64,000 nucleotides of DNA, from positions 179,001 through 243,000 of the forward strand of contig JAXHNP010000006.1 in the NCBI GenBank assembly GCA_034520365.1, read 5' to 3'. The notes under the pieces were generated by a model. That model had not been told where the DNA came from. It did no database searches and worked only from the letters and a program-made list of their open reading frames with translations. The position numbers and the translations under genes are program-made. The stretch is from Desulfobacterales bacterium (GTDB lineage: Bacteria; Desulfobacterota; Desulfobacteria; Desulfobacterales; Desulfosalsimonadaceae). Below are positions 33,224 through 43,500 of this stretch, one piece after another. Position 1 is the first letter of the stretch; the number at the start of each line of letters is the position of its first letter.

Positions 33224-35179
33224 CTACTGATTCAAGTCCCTGCGGGCGGCCATATCCACCAGGACCCGTTCGCGGGCCTTGTCAATGCCCAGGGCCTTTC
33301 GTTTTCCGTCAATATGGGTGATCATCATCTGCGCCATTTCTTCGGGATCCGGAGTAAACGCCCATTTGCCAAGGCCCTGCTGTTCGAGTTCTTCAAACAT
33401 GTATTTGTGAAAACCGGTGCCTTCGATTACGGGAAAGGTCACGCCGAACACTGTAAACACGCCCGAGGCCACGAAATACTGCCCGATGGCCACCGCCTTT
33501 TCACTATACCATTCGGGTGCGGCGCCCGCTACCGGGAGATCCGCAATGCGGCCGCCCAGCCCGCCGGCGTTTACCATCTCCGTGACAGCCATTAAAATCC
33601 GGCTGTTATCCACGCAGGAGCCCATGCCCAGCACCGGCGGCATACCGACCGCCTCGCAGACCTCGCGCAGACCCGGGCCGGCAAAATATGCCGCCTCCGG
33701 GGTGCACAGGCCCGCCTTGGCAAGAGATATCTGGCTGCACCCTGTCTGCACCACCAGCACATCGTTTTCGATCAGTCGGCGCACCAGGTCTACATGCACC
33801 TGTTCCTGCCTGACCCTGGGATTTACACACCCGACCACACCGGCAACACCCAGTATCCGGCCGTTTATGATGTTGTCGTTTAACGGCGTGTAGGAAGCCC
33901 GGAAGCTTCCGCCGAGCATGTAGTTGATATATTCGTGGGAAAATCCGTGGATGCCGACGCTTTTTGACTGTGGAATGTCGATGGCTGCCTTGCGGTTTGC
34001 AAAACGCTCGATTGCCCTGGCAACGATTTCATCTGTGCAGGCGCGGGGATCGTGCTCGTCAAGCCCTATATGTTTTGCCCCCTCGATGCGGCAGCTTGGA
34101 TTGGTGGTGAAAAATTCGGTTTCATAGCAGTCCGCCACGCTGGCAAGGCTTTGCTGGATACACTGTACGTCAACGCCCATGGCGTCAACGGCCCCGCTTG
34201 CCATGATCGCTTCCGTGGACATGAAGTTGCCGGCATGCGGGATACCGTGCCTGGAGAGCATTTCCAGGCCGGAACAGCACATGCCCACCAGGTTGATCCC
34301 TTTGGCCCCGGCCTGCCTGGCTTTTTCCTGCATTTTCGGGTCATTTACTGAAACCAGCACAGATTCCAGCAGATAGGGCTCGTGGCCGTGAATGATGATA
34401 TTGACCTGGTCTTCCTTGAGACACCCCATATCCACCTCTGCGCTGACCGCAGCAGGCGTGCCGAAGAGCATATCGGATATGTCCGTGGCCATCAGGGAGC
34501 CGCCCCATCCGTCCACCAGTGCGGTTTTCATGATCTGGGTGGACAGGTTTTTGTAATCCTGGTCCATGCCGGCATGGGTACGCTGGATCAGTTCCATGAC
34601 CTCGCACATGGCGCCCCTGGGGACAATGTCGAGCTTGCGCCAGGTCTCCAGGGTTTCGGGCGGCACCCTGCGGGCATAGGGGATTTCCCCGGCGGTCTGC
34701 AGGTATGTCTGATCCAGCACCGCACAGAGTTCGCGCGCGATCGCCGTATCATCTTTTTCTTCGGTTTCAATGCCTAGGGAGGCGGCCACCTGTTTTAGCT
34801 TTTGCGGGTCGCCGAGTGTGTAGTCCTGAGCCCTGCCCTCGATCACGTCTCTGAACAGGTTGAGCATGCTCATGCCGTGGCTCGAATGCGCCGCCGTGCC
34901 GCTGGCCACCATGCGGGCGAAATTTCTTGCCTGTATGGTGTCAATGGTTGCCCCGCAAACCCCGTTTTTGGCATAGGGGTCTTTTGCGTTAAGCCGGCAG
35001 GGCCCCATTGCGCAGTGCTTGCAGCAGGCGGATTTGGCCCCGATGGGGCAGGGCTTCATGTCCGAGGCGCGGTCAAATGCATTTTCAACCCCGTCGGTCC
35101 GCATCCGCTGCAGCATCTGCGCCGTGGCTGTGCACAGGGTCAGTTCGTTGACATCAATTTTCTTTTTATTCTCGGTCAT
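33224..35179 (-). CDS. cooS: Nickel CO dehydrogenase catalytic subunit
   Basis: A 651-residue anaerobic CO dehydrogenase, which oxidises CO to CO2 at a Ni-Fe-S C-cluster. Cys motifs near the start include CPIGAKSACCKHCAMGPCRL (B and D clusters). Further on are HGHEPYLLE, MCCSGLEML, GVVGCVNPR, QTGCSQ and MGSCVDNSRI, all CooS hallmarks. AAGGAGG selects ATG 35179 (MTENKKKIDV). No cooF or cooC is next to it, so the electron partner is encoded elsewhere. A Crp/Fnr box lies about 100 bp upstream and a Crp/Fnr regulator is divergent. Confidence 0.93.
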   Translation of the reverse strand: MTENKKKIDVNELTLCTATAQMLQRMRTDGVENAFDRASDMKPCPIGAKSACCKHCAMGPCRLNAKDPYAKNGVCGATIDTIQARNFARMVASGTAAHSSHGMSMLNLFRDVIEGRAQDYTLGDPQKLKQVAASLGIETEEKDDTAIARELCAVLDQTYLQTAGEIPYARRVPPETLETWRKLDIVPRGAMCEVMELIQRTHAGMDQDYKNLSTQIMKTALVDGWGGSLMATDISDMLFGTPAAVSAEVDMGCLKEDQVNIIIHGHEPYLLESVLVSVNDPKMQEKARQAGAKGINLVGMCCSGLEMLSRHGIPHAGNFMSTEAIMASGAVDAMGVDVQCIQQSLASVADCYETEFFTTNPSCRIEGAKHIGLDEHDPRACTDEIVARAIERFANRKAAIDIPQSKSVGIHGFSHEYINYMLGGSFRASYTPLNDNIINGRILGVAGVVGCVNPRVRQEQVHVDLVRRLIENDVLVVQTGCSQISLAKAGLCTPEAAYFAGPGLREVCEAVGMPPVLGMGSCVDNSRILMAVTEMVNAGGLGGRIADLPVAGAAPEWYSEKAVAIGQYFVASGVFTVFGVTFPVIEGTGFHKYMFEELEQQGLGKWAFTPDPEEMAQMMITHIDGKRKALGIDKARERVLVDMAARRDLNQ

Positions 35180-35275
35180 GGTTTGCCTCCTTGAAAGTTG
35201 CCGTACAATTGTGCTATTAGAATTTGTACCCATTTTCGATATGTTATTATTTACCGCACGGCAGAAACCCGGTCC

Positions 35276-35289
35276 TTGATTTAAGTCAA
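35276..35289. promoter_or_regulatory. Crp/Fnr-type box between cooS and the regulator gene
   Basis: TTGATTTAAGTCAA lies in the divergent region. An AT-rich -10-like stretch about 35 bp away on the cooS side suggests activation of cooS. The box is 37 bp from the regulator start, so it could also give autorepression. Confidence 0.7.
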
Positions 35290-35325
35290 ATAAAAAAATC
35301 AGGCCGCAGAAAAGGGAAGCGCCCT

Positions 35326-36030
35326 GTGGACAAACAAGCCATTGACGAAAATATTTTTTCTCAATCCGAGTTGCTCAGGGATATACCCGAAAGCCAGGCT
35401 TCTGAGATACTAAATACCGGTATCCGGAAAACCCTTCAAAAAGATGAGATTTTATTCCATCAGGGGGATTCGGCGGCAAAATGTTATTTTTTACTTTCAG
35501 GCCGGATCAAACTGACAAAGCTGCATGAAGAGGGGCGGGAAGCTGTAATCCGCTATATCAGCCCCGGGGGGTTGACAGCGGCAGGAGTTGTCCTCAGGGG
35601 AAATCAATATCCCGTAACGGCAAAATCCCTTTGCCTGACTACCCTGATCGGCTGGGATAAAAACACCATGCTCAGCGTCATGCATCAATATCCCCAAATT
35701 TCCGTCAATATGGTTTCCCTTGTTCTCGACCGGCTCGAAGAAATGCAGCAGCGGTTCCTGGAAATCACCGCCGAGCAGGTAGAGTGCCGGATTGCCCGGG
35801 CTCTTTTGGGGATCATGCAACACGCCGGCACCAAAACAGACAACGGCATCCGGATCGATATTGATCTGAGCCGGGAGGACATAGCCGATTTCACGGGCAC
35901 GACGCATTATACGGTAAGCCGCATATTAAGCGACTGGACCAGAAAAGGCTGGATTGCCACCAATCGCCGGCAGATTACGGTCATGGACGCCCACGCCTTG
36001 AGGCTGTGTACTGTAACATCCTTTTCCTGA
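35326..36030 (+). CDS. Crp/Fnr-family transcriptional regulator
   Basis: A 234-residue regulator. An N-terminal cyclic-nucleotide-binding-type beta barrel (ILFHQGDSAAKCYFLLSGRI near residue 45, then VIRYISPGGL) leads by a dimer helix to a C-terminal winged HTH (LSREDIADFTGTTHYTVSRI). GTG 35326 is the likely start, since a longer frame would run through the binding box. It lacks an N-terminal Cys cluster like FNR and the haem-ligand residues of CooA, so it may be an HcpR/Dnr-type NO or redox sensor. It is the best candidate for binding the TTGAY-N4-RTCAA sites. Confidence 0.88.
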   Translation: MDKQAIDENIFSQSELLRDIPESQASEILNTGIRKTLQKDEILFHQGDSAAKCYFLLSGRIKLTKLHEEGREAVIRYISPGGLTAAGVVLRGNQYPVTAKSLCLTTLIGWDKNTMLSVMHQYPQISVNMVSLVLDRLEEMQQRFLEITAEQVECRIARALLGIMQHAGTKTDNGIRIDIDLSREDIADFTGTTHYTVSRILSDWTRKGWIATNRRQITVMDAHALRLCTVTSFS

Positions 36031-36108
36031 ACTTCTTTCCTTGAAAACGAAGCTGGCAACAATAATTTGGCGCCGGAATAGCGTTTTTTTTAATCGTACC
36101 CCTCTTTT

Positions 36109-36122
36109 TTGACTTAGGTCAA
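36109..36122 (+). promoter_or_regulatory. Crp/Fnr-type box upstream of the glutamine amidotransferase gene
   Basis: TTGACTTAGGTCAA, with a -10-like GATATAG about 30 bp downstream, a class II activator spacing. Confidence 0.65.
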
Positions 36123-36197
36123 TGCCGCTGGCAGGTTTCGATGCGATATAGAAGATAAAACGTGACTTCATGGAAACCGTGATAAAATAATCAGGGG

Positions 36198-36893
36198 ATG
36201 ATGATGAAGGCTCATATTTTGCAACAGGTTCCTTTTGAAGGCATTGGCAGCATTCAGTCATGGCTTACCGCACAAAACGCAAGCATTCATTGCACACGTT
36301 TCTATGAATCGCCGATATTGCCGGATATTACAGATATTGACCTTATCATTGTCATGGGCGGGCCAATGAGCGTTAACGACGTATCTTCTTTTCCCTGGCT
36401 TGAGGCAGAGAAGCAGTTCATACACGAAGCAATCCGAGTGAAAAAGTCTGTTGTCGGCATCTGTCTTGGTGCGCAGATTATTGCCAGCGCTTTGGGTGCG
36501 CGCGTATATCCCGGCCCTCAAAAAGAAATCGGCTGGTTCGATATCGAGGCGTCATCAGATGATACAACCGGCTTGTTCCGGTTCCCGGAAAAAACGACAG
36601 TTTTTCACTGGCATGGAGAAACTTTTGACCTGCCGCCCGGGGCGGCGCGGCTGGCAAAAAGTTCAGTTTGTGAAAATCAGGCATTTCAGGTCGGGAAAAA
36701 TGTAATTGGATTGCAGTTCCACTTGGAGACCACACCCGAGGCGCTTGATTTGATTATCCGCAATTGCGGCGATGAGTTGACTGACGCTGAATATATTCAA
36801 AAGGAACCGGATATGCGGGCAATTCCCCAAAAGCAATACACAATCATAAACCAGCTGATGCATGAAATACTTGCATATGTCACACAAGCGTGA
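36198..36893 (+). CDS. Class I glutamine amidotransferase-like protein
   Basis: A 231-residue (or 229) GATase-fold protein. The nucleophile elbow VVGICLGAQIIASALGA (Cys near residue 95) and IGLQFHLETTPEALDL (His and Glu) complete the triad. LIIVMGGPMSVNDVSSFPWL is the oxyanion region. Stand-alone members are often called GMP-synthase-like, but the donor target is unknown. Three ATG occur in a row and AGGGG is best spaced for the third (36204). It is under a Fnr-type box. Confidence 0.85.
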   Translation: MMMKAHILQQVPFEGIGSIQSWLTAQNASIHCTRFYESPILPDITDIDLIIVMGGPMSVNDVSSFPWLEAEKQFIHEAIRVKKSVVGICLGAQIIASALGARVYPGPQKEIGWFDIEASSDDTTGLFRFPEKTTVFHWHGETFDLPPGAARLAKSSVCENQAFQVGKNVIGLQFHLETTPEALDLIIRNCGDELTDAEYIQKEPDMRAIPQKQYTIINQLMHEILAYVTQA

Positions 36894-36974
36894 GCGCCTG
36901 ATAATGCATCCTTACCTACTATTGATTCATATTTTACAACACCTGAAATTTAAAGGCTCTGGCAGCAATCAATC

Positions 36975-38006
36975 ATGGTTTACTTTGGTATCCGGCGGAT
37001 TATACAGCAAACCATTCTGCTGCTGACCATTGCGGCCGGTATTCAGTTTGTGGTCTACGTGTTCGCCGCAACGGGAAACGCTTTGCCGAACATTGCCAGG
37101 CCGCCGAGCGTGGAGGGGTTTCTGCCCATCGGCGCATTGATAAGCTGGAAAAGGTTTTTCGCCACCGGCGCATGGGACCCGGTCCATCCGGCGGCCATGG
37201 TGATTTTCGGATTTGCGATCCTGCTCTCGTTTCTTTTAAGAAATGCTTTCTGCGGATGGTTTTGCCCCGTGGGCACCGTGTCGGAGTGGTGCTACCGGAC
37301 CGGTGAAAGCCTGTTCGGAAAAATATTCCTTCCACCCCGATGGCTCGATATCCCGCTGCGGGGGATGAAATATGGATTGCTCGGCTTTTTCGTTTGGATC
37401 ATTTATACAATGGATGCATCGGCCATTGGCGCATTTCAGAATAGTCCCTATTACAGGATGGCCGATGTCAAGATGCTTTATCTTTTTCTGCGACCGACAA
37501 CACTTACCTTAATTATCATCGGCACCATTGTGGTACTCTCATTTGTCATTCGCCACTTCTGGTGCCGTTACCTGTGCCCTTACGGTGCACTGACCGGTCT
37601 TGTGGCCGTCGTCGGCCCCACGCGGGTGCGCCGTAATCAGGATGCTTGTATCGGCTGCGGCCGATGTCGCAGTGCGTGCCCAAAAAGGCTGCCGATTGAT
37701 CGTAAATCCCGAATTATCACCCCTGAATGTATCGGATGCATGGAGTGCGTGACCGCATGTCCGGCTGAGGGCGCGCTCTCGTTTACGAGCGTCGGCAAGG
37801 ATACCGCATGGCCCGTAAAACGGGTAGGCATAACCATTGCCGCCACTTGGCTGATACTGATCTATGCCGCAACATTGACAGGGAACTGGAAAAGCGGGGT
37901 TTCGGACAGGGAATTCCAGATGCGGCTAAAACAGATGGACAGTGCCGCTTACCAGCATCCGAAAAAGATGGATGAAAGCATGGACGCCGACAGAAACCAA
38001 AATTGA
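36975..38006 (+). CDS. NapH/CcoG-like membrane polyferredoxin
   Basis: A 343-residue membrane iron-sulfur protein with about five helices. It has two cytoplasmic-face CxxxCP motifs, CGWFCPVG near 92 and CRYLCPYGA near 198, and two 4Fe-4S sets, CIGCGRCRSACPK and CIGCMECVTACPA, near 222 and 254. This is the layout of NapH, NosR and related quinol-linked electron-transfer proteins. No nap or nos catalytic gene is here, so the partner is unknown. It follows the amidotransferase by 80 bp. Confidence 0.88.
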   Translation: MVYFGIRRIIQQTILLLTIAAGIQFVVYVFAATGNALPNIARPPSVEGFLPIGALISWKRFFATGAWDPVHPAAMVIFGFAILLSFLLRNAFCGWFCPVGTVSEWCYRTGESLFGKIFLPPRWLDIPLRGMKYGLLGFFVWIIYTMDASAIGAFQNSPYYRMADVKMLYLFLRPTTLTLIIIGTIVVLSFVIRHFWCRYLCPYGALTGLVAVVGPTRVRRNQDACIGCGRCRSACPKRLPIDRKSRIITPECIGCMECVTACPAEGALSFTSVGKDTAWPVKRVGITIAATWLILIYAATLTGNWKSGVSDREFQMRLKQMDSAAYQHPKKMDESMDADRNQN

Positions 38007-38179
38007 TAGAATACTTTACAAATCAGGAGAAAATAGGCGGACCTGTATGTCAAGTACGTGATCCACTTTTGGAAACGGCAACGGTCACGTTGTCATGCCC
38101 GCCTCTGTCAAGCGCGTATCGGACAAGATTTGCGCTGCCTCTGCACATGTCGGGCTTTGCTCACAGGGAAAACCAATTA

Positions 38180-38485
38180 TCAGGCTTGGTCCCGCCTTTT
38201 TTCCATCAAAGAATAAGCTTCCTTGCGGTGACAGATGCCCAGTATAAGGATTTCATTGTCCGCCACCCTGAACACGATGCGATAATCGCCGACCCGGAGT
38301 TTCCAGTAGTTTTTAAGCGTCTTGCGCAGGGGTTCGCCATATTCCTGGGGGGCTGTCAGGAGGCGGGTTTCTATTGCCCTTTTGATCCGTTTTCGGATGT
38401 CACTGTTTAACTTCGGAATATCGCGCTTCACGACCTCCGGATGATAAAGAAGAGAAAATGACACACTATCCCCACACTTCTTCAT
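38180..38485 (-). CDS. RelE/ParE-type toxin
   Basis: About 101 residues of a RelE-fold toxin. LYHPEVVKRDIPKLNSDIRK is the first helix region, APQEYGEPLRKTLKNYWKLR and VGDYRIVFRVADNEILILGI hold the Arg and strand residues, and HRKEAYSLMEKR closes the fold. The start may be ATG 38485, overlapping the antitoxin end by 20 bases, or GTG 38464 directly after the antitoxin stop. A longer frame to 38521 is less likely. Confidence 0.85.
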   Translation of the reverse strand: MKKCGDSVSFSLLYHPEVVKRDIPKLNSDIRKRIKRAIETRLLTAPQEYGEPLRKTLKNYWKLRVGDYRIVFRVADNEILILGICHRKEAYSLMEKRRDQA

Positions 38486-38693
38486 GGGTAAGCGCCTTGC
38501 CGCGATCAAAATCTTCCTCACGTTCCGCGGCGAATTCGGCCAGGGCCCGGTCCTCGCGCAGCTCCAGGGCCTCCTTGACCAGGTCGCGCATTAGCATGGA
38601 CAGCGAAAGCCCCTGTTCTTCCGCAAGGTCATGCAGCGCACTGTATAAGGGTTTTTCCAATACGACGTTGACTCTTGGATTTTTTGCGGGCAT
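38466..38693 (-). CDS. Ribbon-helix-helix antitoxin
   Basis: A 75-residue antitoxin. PRVNVVLEKPLYSALHDLAE followed by GLSLSMLMRDLVKEALELRE is a ribbon-helix-helix DNA-binding region, and an acidic tail (EEDFDRGKALTHEEVWG) should bind the toxin. It precedes the RelE-like gene with overlap. No clear operator dyad was found upstream. Confidence 0.85.
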   Translation of the reverse strand: MPAKNPRVNVVLEKPLYSALHDLAEEQGLSLSMLMRDLVKEALELREDRALAEFAAEREEDFDRGKALTHEEVWG

Positions 38694-38841
38694 GAAAGAC
38701 CTCTTTTATCTTGGACTTTTTGTTTGAGTGTTACACTTATGTACCACCATGTCAAGTCCCTTTTCGGCCTGCATGCACTTGTTTTTCATTTTGTTGCGCC
38801 AGCGCAATGAAACAGGCGGGAAATCCTTTTACCCTGCCCTC

Positions 38842-39066
38842 ATGAGCAATCCATCACCTCCAATAACATCCGGGATGACCGTAAAAACGATCCTGGAAAA
38901 ATATCCGCGGGCCACGATTGTGTTTTTCCGGATGGGAATGCATTGCCCCGGATGCCAGGCAGAGGCCTTCCACACCCTGGAAGAAGCGGCCCGGGCACAC
39001 AACCGCGCCCCGGAACTGATGGTTGACGAATTGAACCGGGCGATTTTCTGTGACAACAAAACCTGA
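38842..39066 (+). CDS. DUF1858 / hybrid-cluster-associated redox disulfide protein
   Basis: A 74-residue protein. MTVKTILEKYPRATIVFFRM followed by GMHCPGCQAEAFHTLEEAAR is the DUF1858 pattern with the C-x-x-C pair (CPGC). Family members occur beside or fused to hybrid cluster proteins and di-iron NO-repair proteins, and hcp is encoded 5 kb away. ATG 38842 (MSNPSPP) is the sensible start, since the upstream extension is not conserved-looking. It may act as a redox partner in nitrosative-stress response. Confidence 0.8.
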   Translation: MSNPSPPITSGMTVKTILEKYPRATIVFFRMGMHCPGCQAEAFHTLEEAARAHNRAPELMVDELNRAIFCDNKT

Positions 39067-39121
39067 GACCCGGACTCATCAATGGGACAGGATATTTCCT
39101 GATACGCAGGGACTTTTATTT

Positions 39122-39135
39122 TTGACCTAAGTCAA
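39122..39135 (+). promoter_or_regulatory. Crp/Fnr-type box upstream of the RND adaptor gene
   Basis: TTGACCTAAGTCAA, centred about 43 bp before the start site implied by TATACT at 39160-39165, the class II activator position. The adaptor ATG is at 39209. Confidence 0.7.
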
Positions 39136-39208
39136 TGCAGAAAGCATGTTTTAATAGGATATACTGCGGAAAAACTGTCAACAGCGCCATTAAAAAAGAG
39201 GGATATCC

Positions 39209-40582
39209 ATGCGGAAATTCATATACCGGCATATCCGGCGGGCAATGGTGATCGTTCCCATTGCAGCAGCGCTGGCGGTTTCCGGATATCTGATAATGCA
39301 CCGGCCGGGACCTGAAAAAAAGGCCGAAGTTGAATCGGTACGGGCGCTTCGGGTCATCGAAGCGCCCGTTGTGGACCTGGTACCCAGGGCAACCGGTTAC
39401 GGGGTGGCTGCGCCGGGACAGGTCTGGGAGGCGGTGGCCGAAGTCAAGGGTACGATAGTGGAGATGCATCCCCGACTGGATTCCGGGGAGATCATTGAGG
39501 CCAAAAGCATACTGGCAAAAATCGACCCCACGGAATACGAACTGGCTGTCGCCCGCCTGGAGGCAGGTATTGAAGAAGCCCGGGCAAAAATTTTTGAGCT
39601 GAACGCGGAAGAAAAAAACACAAAACGGCTGCTGGCAATAGAAAGGCGATCCCTGGATCTGGCCCGCAAGTCGCTGGAGCGGCAGCGCGCGGCACTGGAG
39701 CGGGAAGCCATCGCGCCGGATCAAGTGGACCGGGAGGAAAGAAATTTTTTGCAGCAGCAGCAAAAAGTACGGCAGCTGGAAAATACCCTGTCGCTTATTC
39801 CTGCAAGACGAAAATCCCTGAAGGCTTCGCTGGCAGCAAACCAGGCCAGACTGGAACAGGCTGAAATCGATCTTGCCAAGACCGTTATCAAGGCGCCTTT
39901 TGACTGCCGGCTCAGTGATGTCAAGCTCGAAACCGGCCAGTTCGTGCGCGCCGGCCAGTCGCTTTTCAAGGCGCACGCAACGGCTGTTACGGAGGTCGAA
40001 GCCCGGTTTCGGGCCGAACAACTCCGCAATCTGCTTGAGGTGGATAAACGTAGCCGGTTTCAGCCGGGAATAACGACCGGGACCTTCAGGCAATTATTCC
40101 GGAACGTGGGGGCAGTCGTCCGCCTGCAGAACGGGGAGTGGTCGGCTGACTGGAATGCCCGGGTCGACAGGGTCCGGGAAACAATGGATGCAAAAACCAG
40201 GGAAATGAGAGTCGTCGTCGCGGTGGATCGGCCTTATGAAAAGGCTCAGCCCGGTGTGCGCCCGCCTTTGACAGCCGGGATGTTCTGTGAGGTCACACTC
40301 AGCGGCCCCGTTCAGCCGAAAAAAGTTGTTCTGCCAAGATCCGCGATGCATGAAGGAACGGTGTTTACAGTAGACAACCAGCAGCGGCTGCGAAAAAAAC
40401 AGGTAACAGTGGATTTTGCCCAGTCGGATTTTGTTGTCCTGAAGTCCGGGCTCTCAAGGGGTGAAAAAGTGGTTGTATCCGACCCGTCGCCCGCCATTGA
40501 CGGCATGAAGGTCTCAACAACAACAGATGAGAACCTGAGACAACATCTTTTGACCATAAGCCAGGCAAAAGAGGCGCACTGA
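39209..40582 (+). CDS. RND efflux periplasmic adaptor (membrane fusion protein)
   Basis: A 457-residue HlyD/AcrA-type adaptor. One N-terminal membrane anchor (AMVIVPIAAALAVSGYLIM) is followed by a lipoyl/barrel region (VAEVKGTIVEMHPRLDSGEI), a coiled-coil hairpin (about 110-220, including ALEREAIAPDQVDREERNFL) and a second lipoyl half (LAKTVIKAPFDCRLSDVKLE). AGAGGG precedes the ATG. Its stop overlaps the pump start by one base. A Fnr-type box lies upstream, tying this pump to the nitrosative-stress genes. Confidence 0.92.
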   Translation: MRKFIYRHIRRAMVIVPIAAALAVSGYLIMHRPGPEKKAEVESVRALRVIEAPVVDLVPRATGYGVAAPGQVWEAVAEVKGTIVEMHPRLDSGEIIEAKSILAKIDPTEYELAVARLEAGIEEARAKIFELNAEEKNTKRLLAIERRSLDLARKSLERQRAALEREAIAPDQVDREERNFLQQQQKVRQLENTLSLIPARRKSLKASLAANQARLEQAEIDLAKTVIKAPFDCRLSDVKLETGQFVRAGQSLFKAHATAVTEVEARFRAEQLRNLLEVDKRSRFQPGITTGTFRQLFRNVGAVVRLQNGEWSADWNARVDRVRETMDAKTREMRVVVAVDRPYEKAQPGVRPPLTAGMFCEVTLSGPVQPKKVVLPRSAMHEGTVFTVDNQQRLRKKQVTVDFAQSDFVVLKSGLSRGEKVVVSDPSPAIDGMKVSTTTDENLRQHLLTISQAKEAH

Positions 40583-43500
40583 TGATCCGTTTTTTTACCG
40601 GGCATCCCACCGCGGCCAACCTTTTTATGATCGTGTTTCTGGTTGCCGGCGCCCTTACCCTGCCGAATATCCTGCGCGAGACCCAGCCCGATTATGCCCC
40701 CACCGAAACCGAGATCCGCATTCAGTATCCCGGCGCCACTGCCGGAGAGGTCGAGGAAGTGGTCTGCCGGCGTGTTGAGGATGCAATTGACGGGATCAGT
40801 TTCGTCAAAGAAGTCCGCTCGGATGCCAGGGAAGGTTTTGCATCGGTTGTTGTGGAGATGTCTCCGGACGGCGATATTCAAACCTTCCTGCGGGATATCG
40901 AAACCGGGATCGACGCCATAGACGATTTTCCCGCAGAAGTGGAAGAACCCGTCATATCCGAACTCGGCCGGACAGACCCGGTCATGTCGCTGCTCGTCTC
41001 GGGTCCTGTGAGCGTTCCGGATCTCAAGGCCTATTGCGAGGACGTAAAAGACCGGATGCAGGAATCCGGCATTCCCCTGGTTGAAATTGACGGTTTTTCC
41101 GAGCACCAGCTAAGGGTATCCCTGTCTGATTCAGCCCTGCGCAATCTCGGACTCAGTGCCGCGCAGGTGGCAGAACGCATCTCCGCGCAAAGCCGGGACA
41201 TGCCCCTTGGCACGATCGAGACCCGGGAGGAAAACATCCTGATCCGTTTTGCCGACCAGCGCAGCACGCCGGAGGCCCTTGAGAATCTGGTTATTCTGGC
41301 CGGGCGGCAGGGCGGTGAGATCCGCCTGGGTGCCATCGCAAGGGTTGAAGACCTGTTTGCGCTTGATGAAGAAAAGATCACAAAGGCCGGGAAGCGAAGC
41401 GCGCTTGTAAACATTGAGAAAACCAGGGCGCAGGACGCCATCCGGGTGGCCCAACAAGCCAGGGCATTTATTGAAAAAGAGCGGACCCGGCATCCGCAGA
41501 TGAATCTGACCATCACCCAGGACCAAACCGGCATTCTCACAGACCGGCTGGAAATGCTTATCAGCAACGGCATCCAGGGCCTGCTGCTGGTGTTTGCCGT
41601 GATGTGGGTATTTTTCAATGTCCGGATTTCCTTCTGGGTGGCAATGGGGCTGCCGGTTTCTTTTCTGGGGGCATTTATCCTGGTGCCGCACCTGGGCCTT
41701 TCCATCAATATGTTTACAATGGTCGCCATGCTCATGGCCCTGGGGCTTCTCATGGACGATGCCATTGTAATTGCCGAAAACATCATGGCCCACCGGCAGG
41801 CGGGCAAATCCCCGCTGGCAGCCGCCGTGGACGGCACAAAAGAGGTGGCTGCAGGGGTTATTTCATCTTTTGTCACCACAGTCTGCATCCTTGGTCCGCT
41901 GGCCTTTATCGAGGGGCAGATCGGCAAAGTGCTGCAGGTAGTGCCGATGATGCTGATTCTTGTTTTGGCAGTAAGTTTGATAGAAGCATTCTGGATACTG
42001 CCCGCCCATCTCAATCACGCCATGCACGGCTTTGATCATGACAGCTCAAATCGCTTCCGCCGGGGTTTTGATTCGGTTTTCCGCTGGATGCGGGATCGCC
42101 TGGTGGGCGGAGCTGTAACGGTTCTTCTGAAATGGCGATACCTGTTTTTATCGTGTCTCATCGGCATATTTATCCTGTCTCTGGGCATGGTGGCCTCGGG
42201 CAAAATCAAGTTCCAGGGATTTCCCGAACTGGAGGGAGACCTGGTCCTGGCCCGGCTGCTGCTTCCCCAGGGAACGCCTTTATCAAAAACCGAATCCGTG
42301 GTTTCCGAAATCATGACCGCCCTGGAAGAAACCAATCAGCATTTCAAACCGCAGCAGCCCGAAGGCCGCGATCTGGTTGAAAATGCCTATGTCCGGTACA
42401 ATCTGAACACCGAGGCATTTGAAAACGGGCCGCACGTGGCAACCATTACAGTGGACCTGCTCACCGCGGAAAAACGTTCCGGGACCATTGATGCTTACCT
42501 GGCGGATTGGCGGAAGCGAATCGGCAGTCTGCCGGATGTCATCAGCCTGACCCTGGGGGAACCGGGGTTCGGACCGGGTGGTCGTCCCATTGAAGTCCGC
42601 CTGCGGGGAAACGATTTGAATGAGATGAAAAAGGCGGTCACAGACCTGAAGGAATGGTTCGGCCAATTTAAAGGTGTGGTCAACCTGGCAGACGATCTTC
42701 GCCCGGGAAAGCCCGAGCTGCGCCTGCGGATGAAGGAAGGCGCCCATGGTCTCGGCATTGATGCGGCTGATGTATGCCGCCAGCTGCGGGCGGCATTTCA
42801 GGGCGTGATCGCTGATGAGATCCAGGTCGGCCCGGAATCCTATGAAATCGAGGTCCGTTTGGCAGACCCGGATCGAAGCAGCATGGATGACATTGAAAAC
42901 TTTGACCTGGTTCTTCCGGACGGACAACGGGTGCCGCTGCAGGCGATTGTTGAATGGGGATCCGCCAGGGGATGGGCCCGAATTGCCCGTTTCAACGGTA
43001 TGCGCGCAGTGACCCTGCGCGGGGATGTGGATACCCGGCTGATCAATACCAATGAGCTCATGAGTCGCTTCCAGGAAGATTACCTTGACCGGTTTAAGAA
43101 AAACTACCCGGATTTGAAACCGGCCATTGCCGGCTCACTTGAAGAAGTAAACACAACCCGCAAATCAATGCTATGGGCCATGATGCTCGGTTTCATCGGA
43201 ATTTTCATCCTGTTGAGCTTCCAGTTCAAGACCTATACGGAACCGATCATCGTGATGCTGGCCATTCCCTTTTCACTGATCGGCGTGGTGTGGGGACACG
43301 GCCTGATGGGCGTGCCCATCAGCATGCCGAGCCTGCTGGGATTTATCGCCCTGGGGGGTGGTGGTCAATGACTCGATCCTGCTGGTTATTTTTCTGAAAA
43401 ACGCCAGAAAAGAGGGCCTGTCCATGCATGAAGCAGCGGCCCGGGCCAGTCGTGAAAGGTTCCGTGCGGTGCTCATGACCTCGACCACCACCATTGCCGG

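Noticed and set aside
35326-36030. CooA-type CO sensor
   Set aside because: The haem-ligand His/Cys pattern is not seen in the effector domain.
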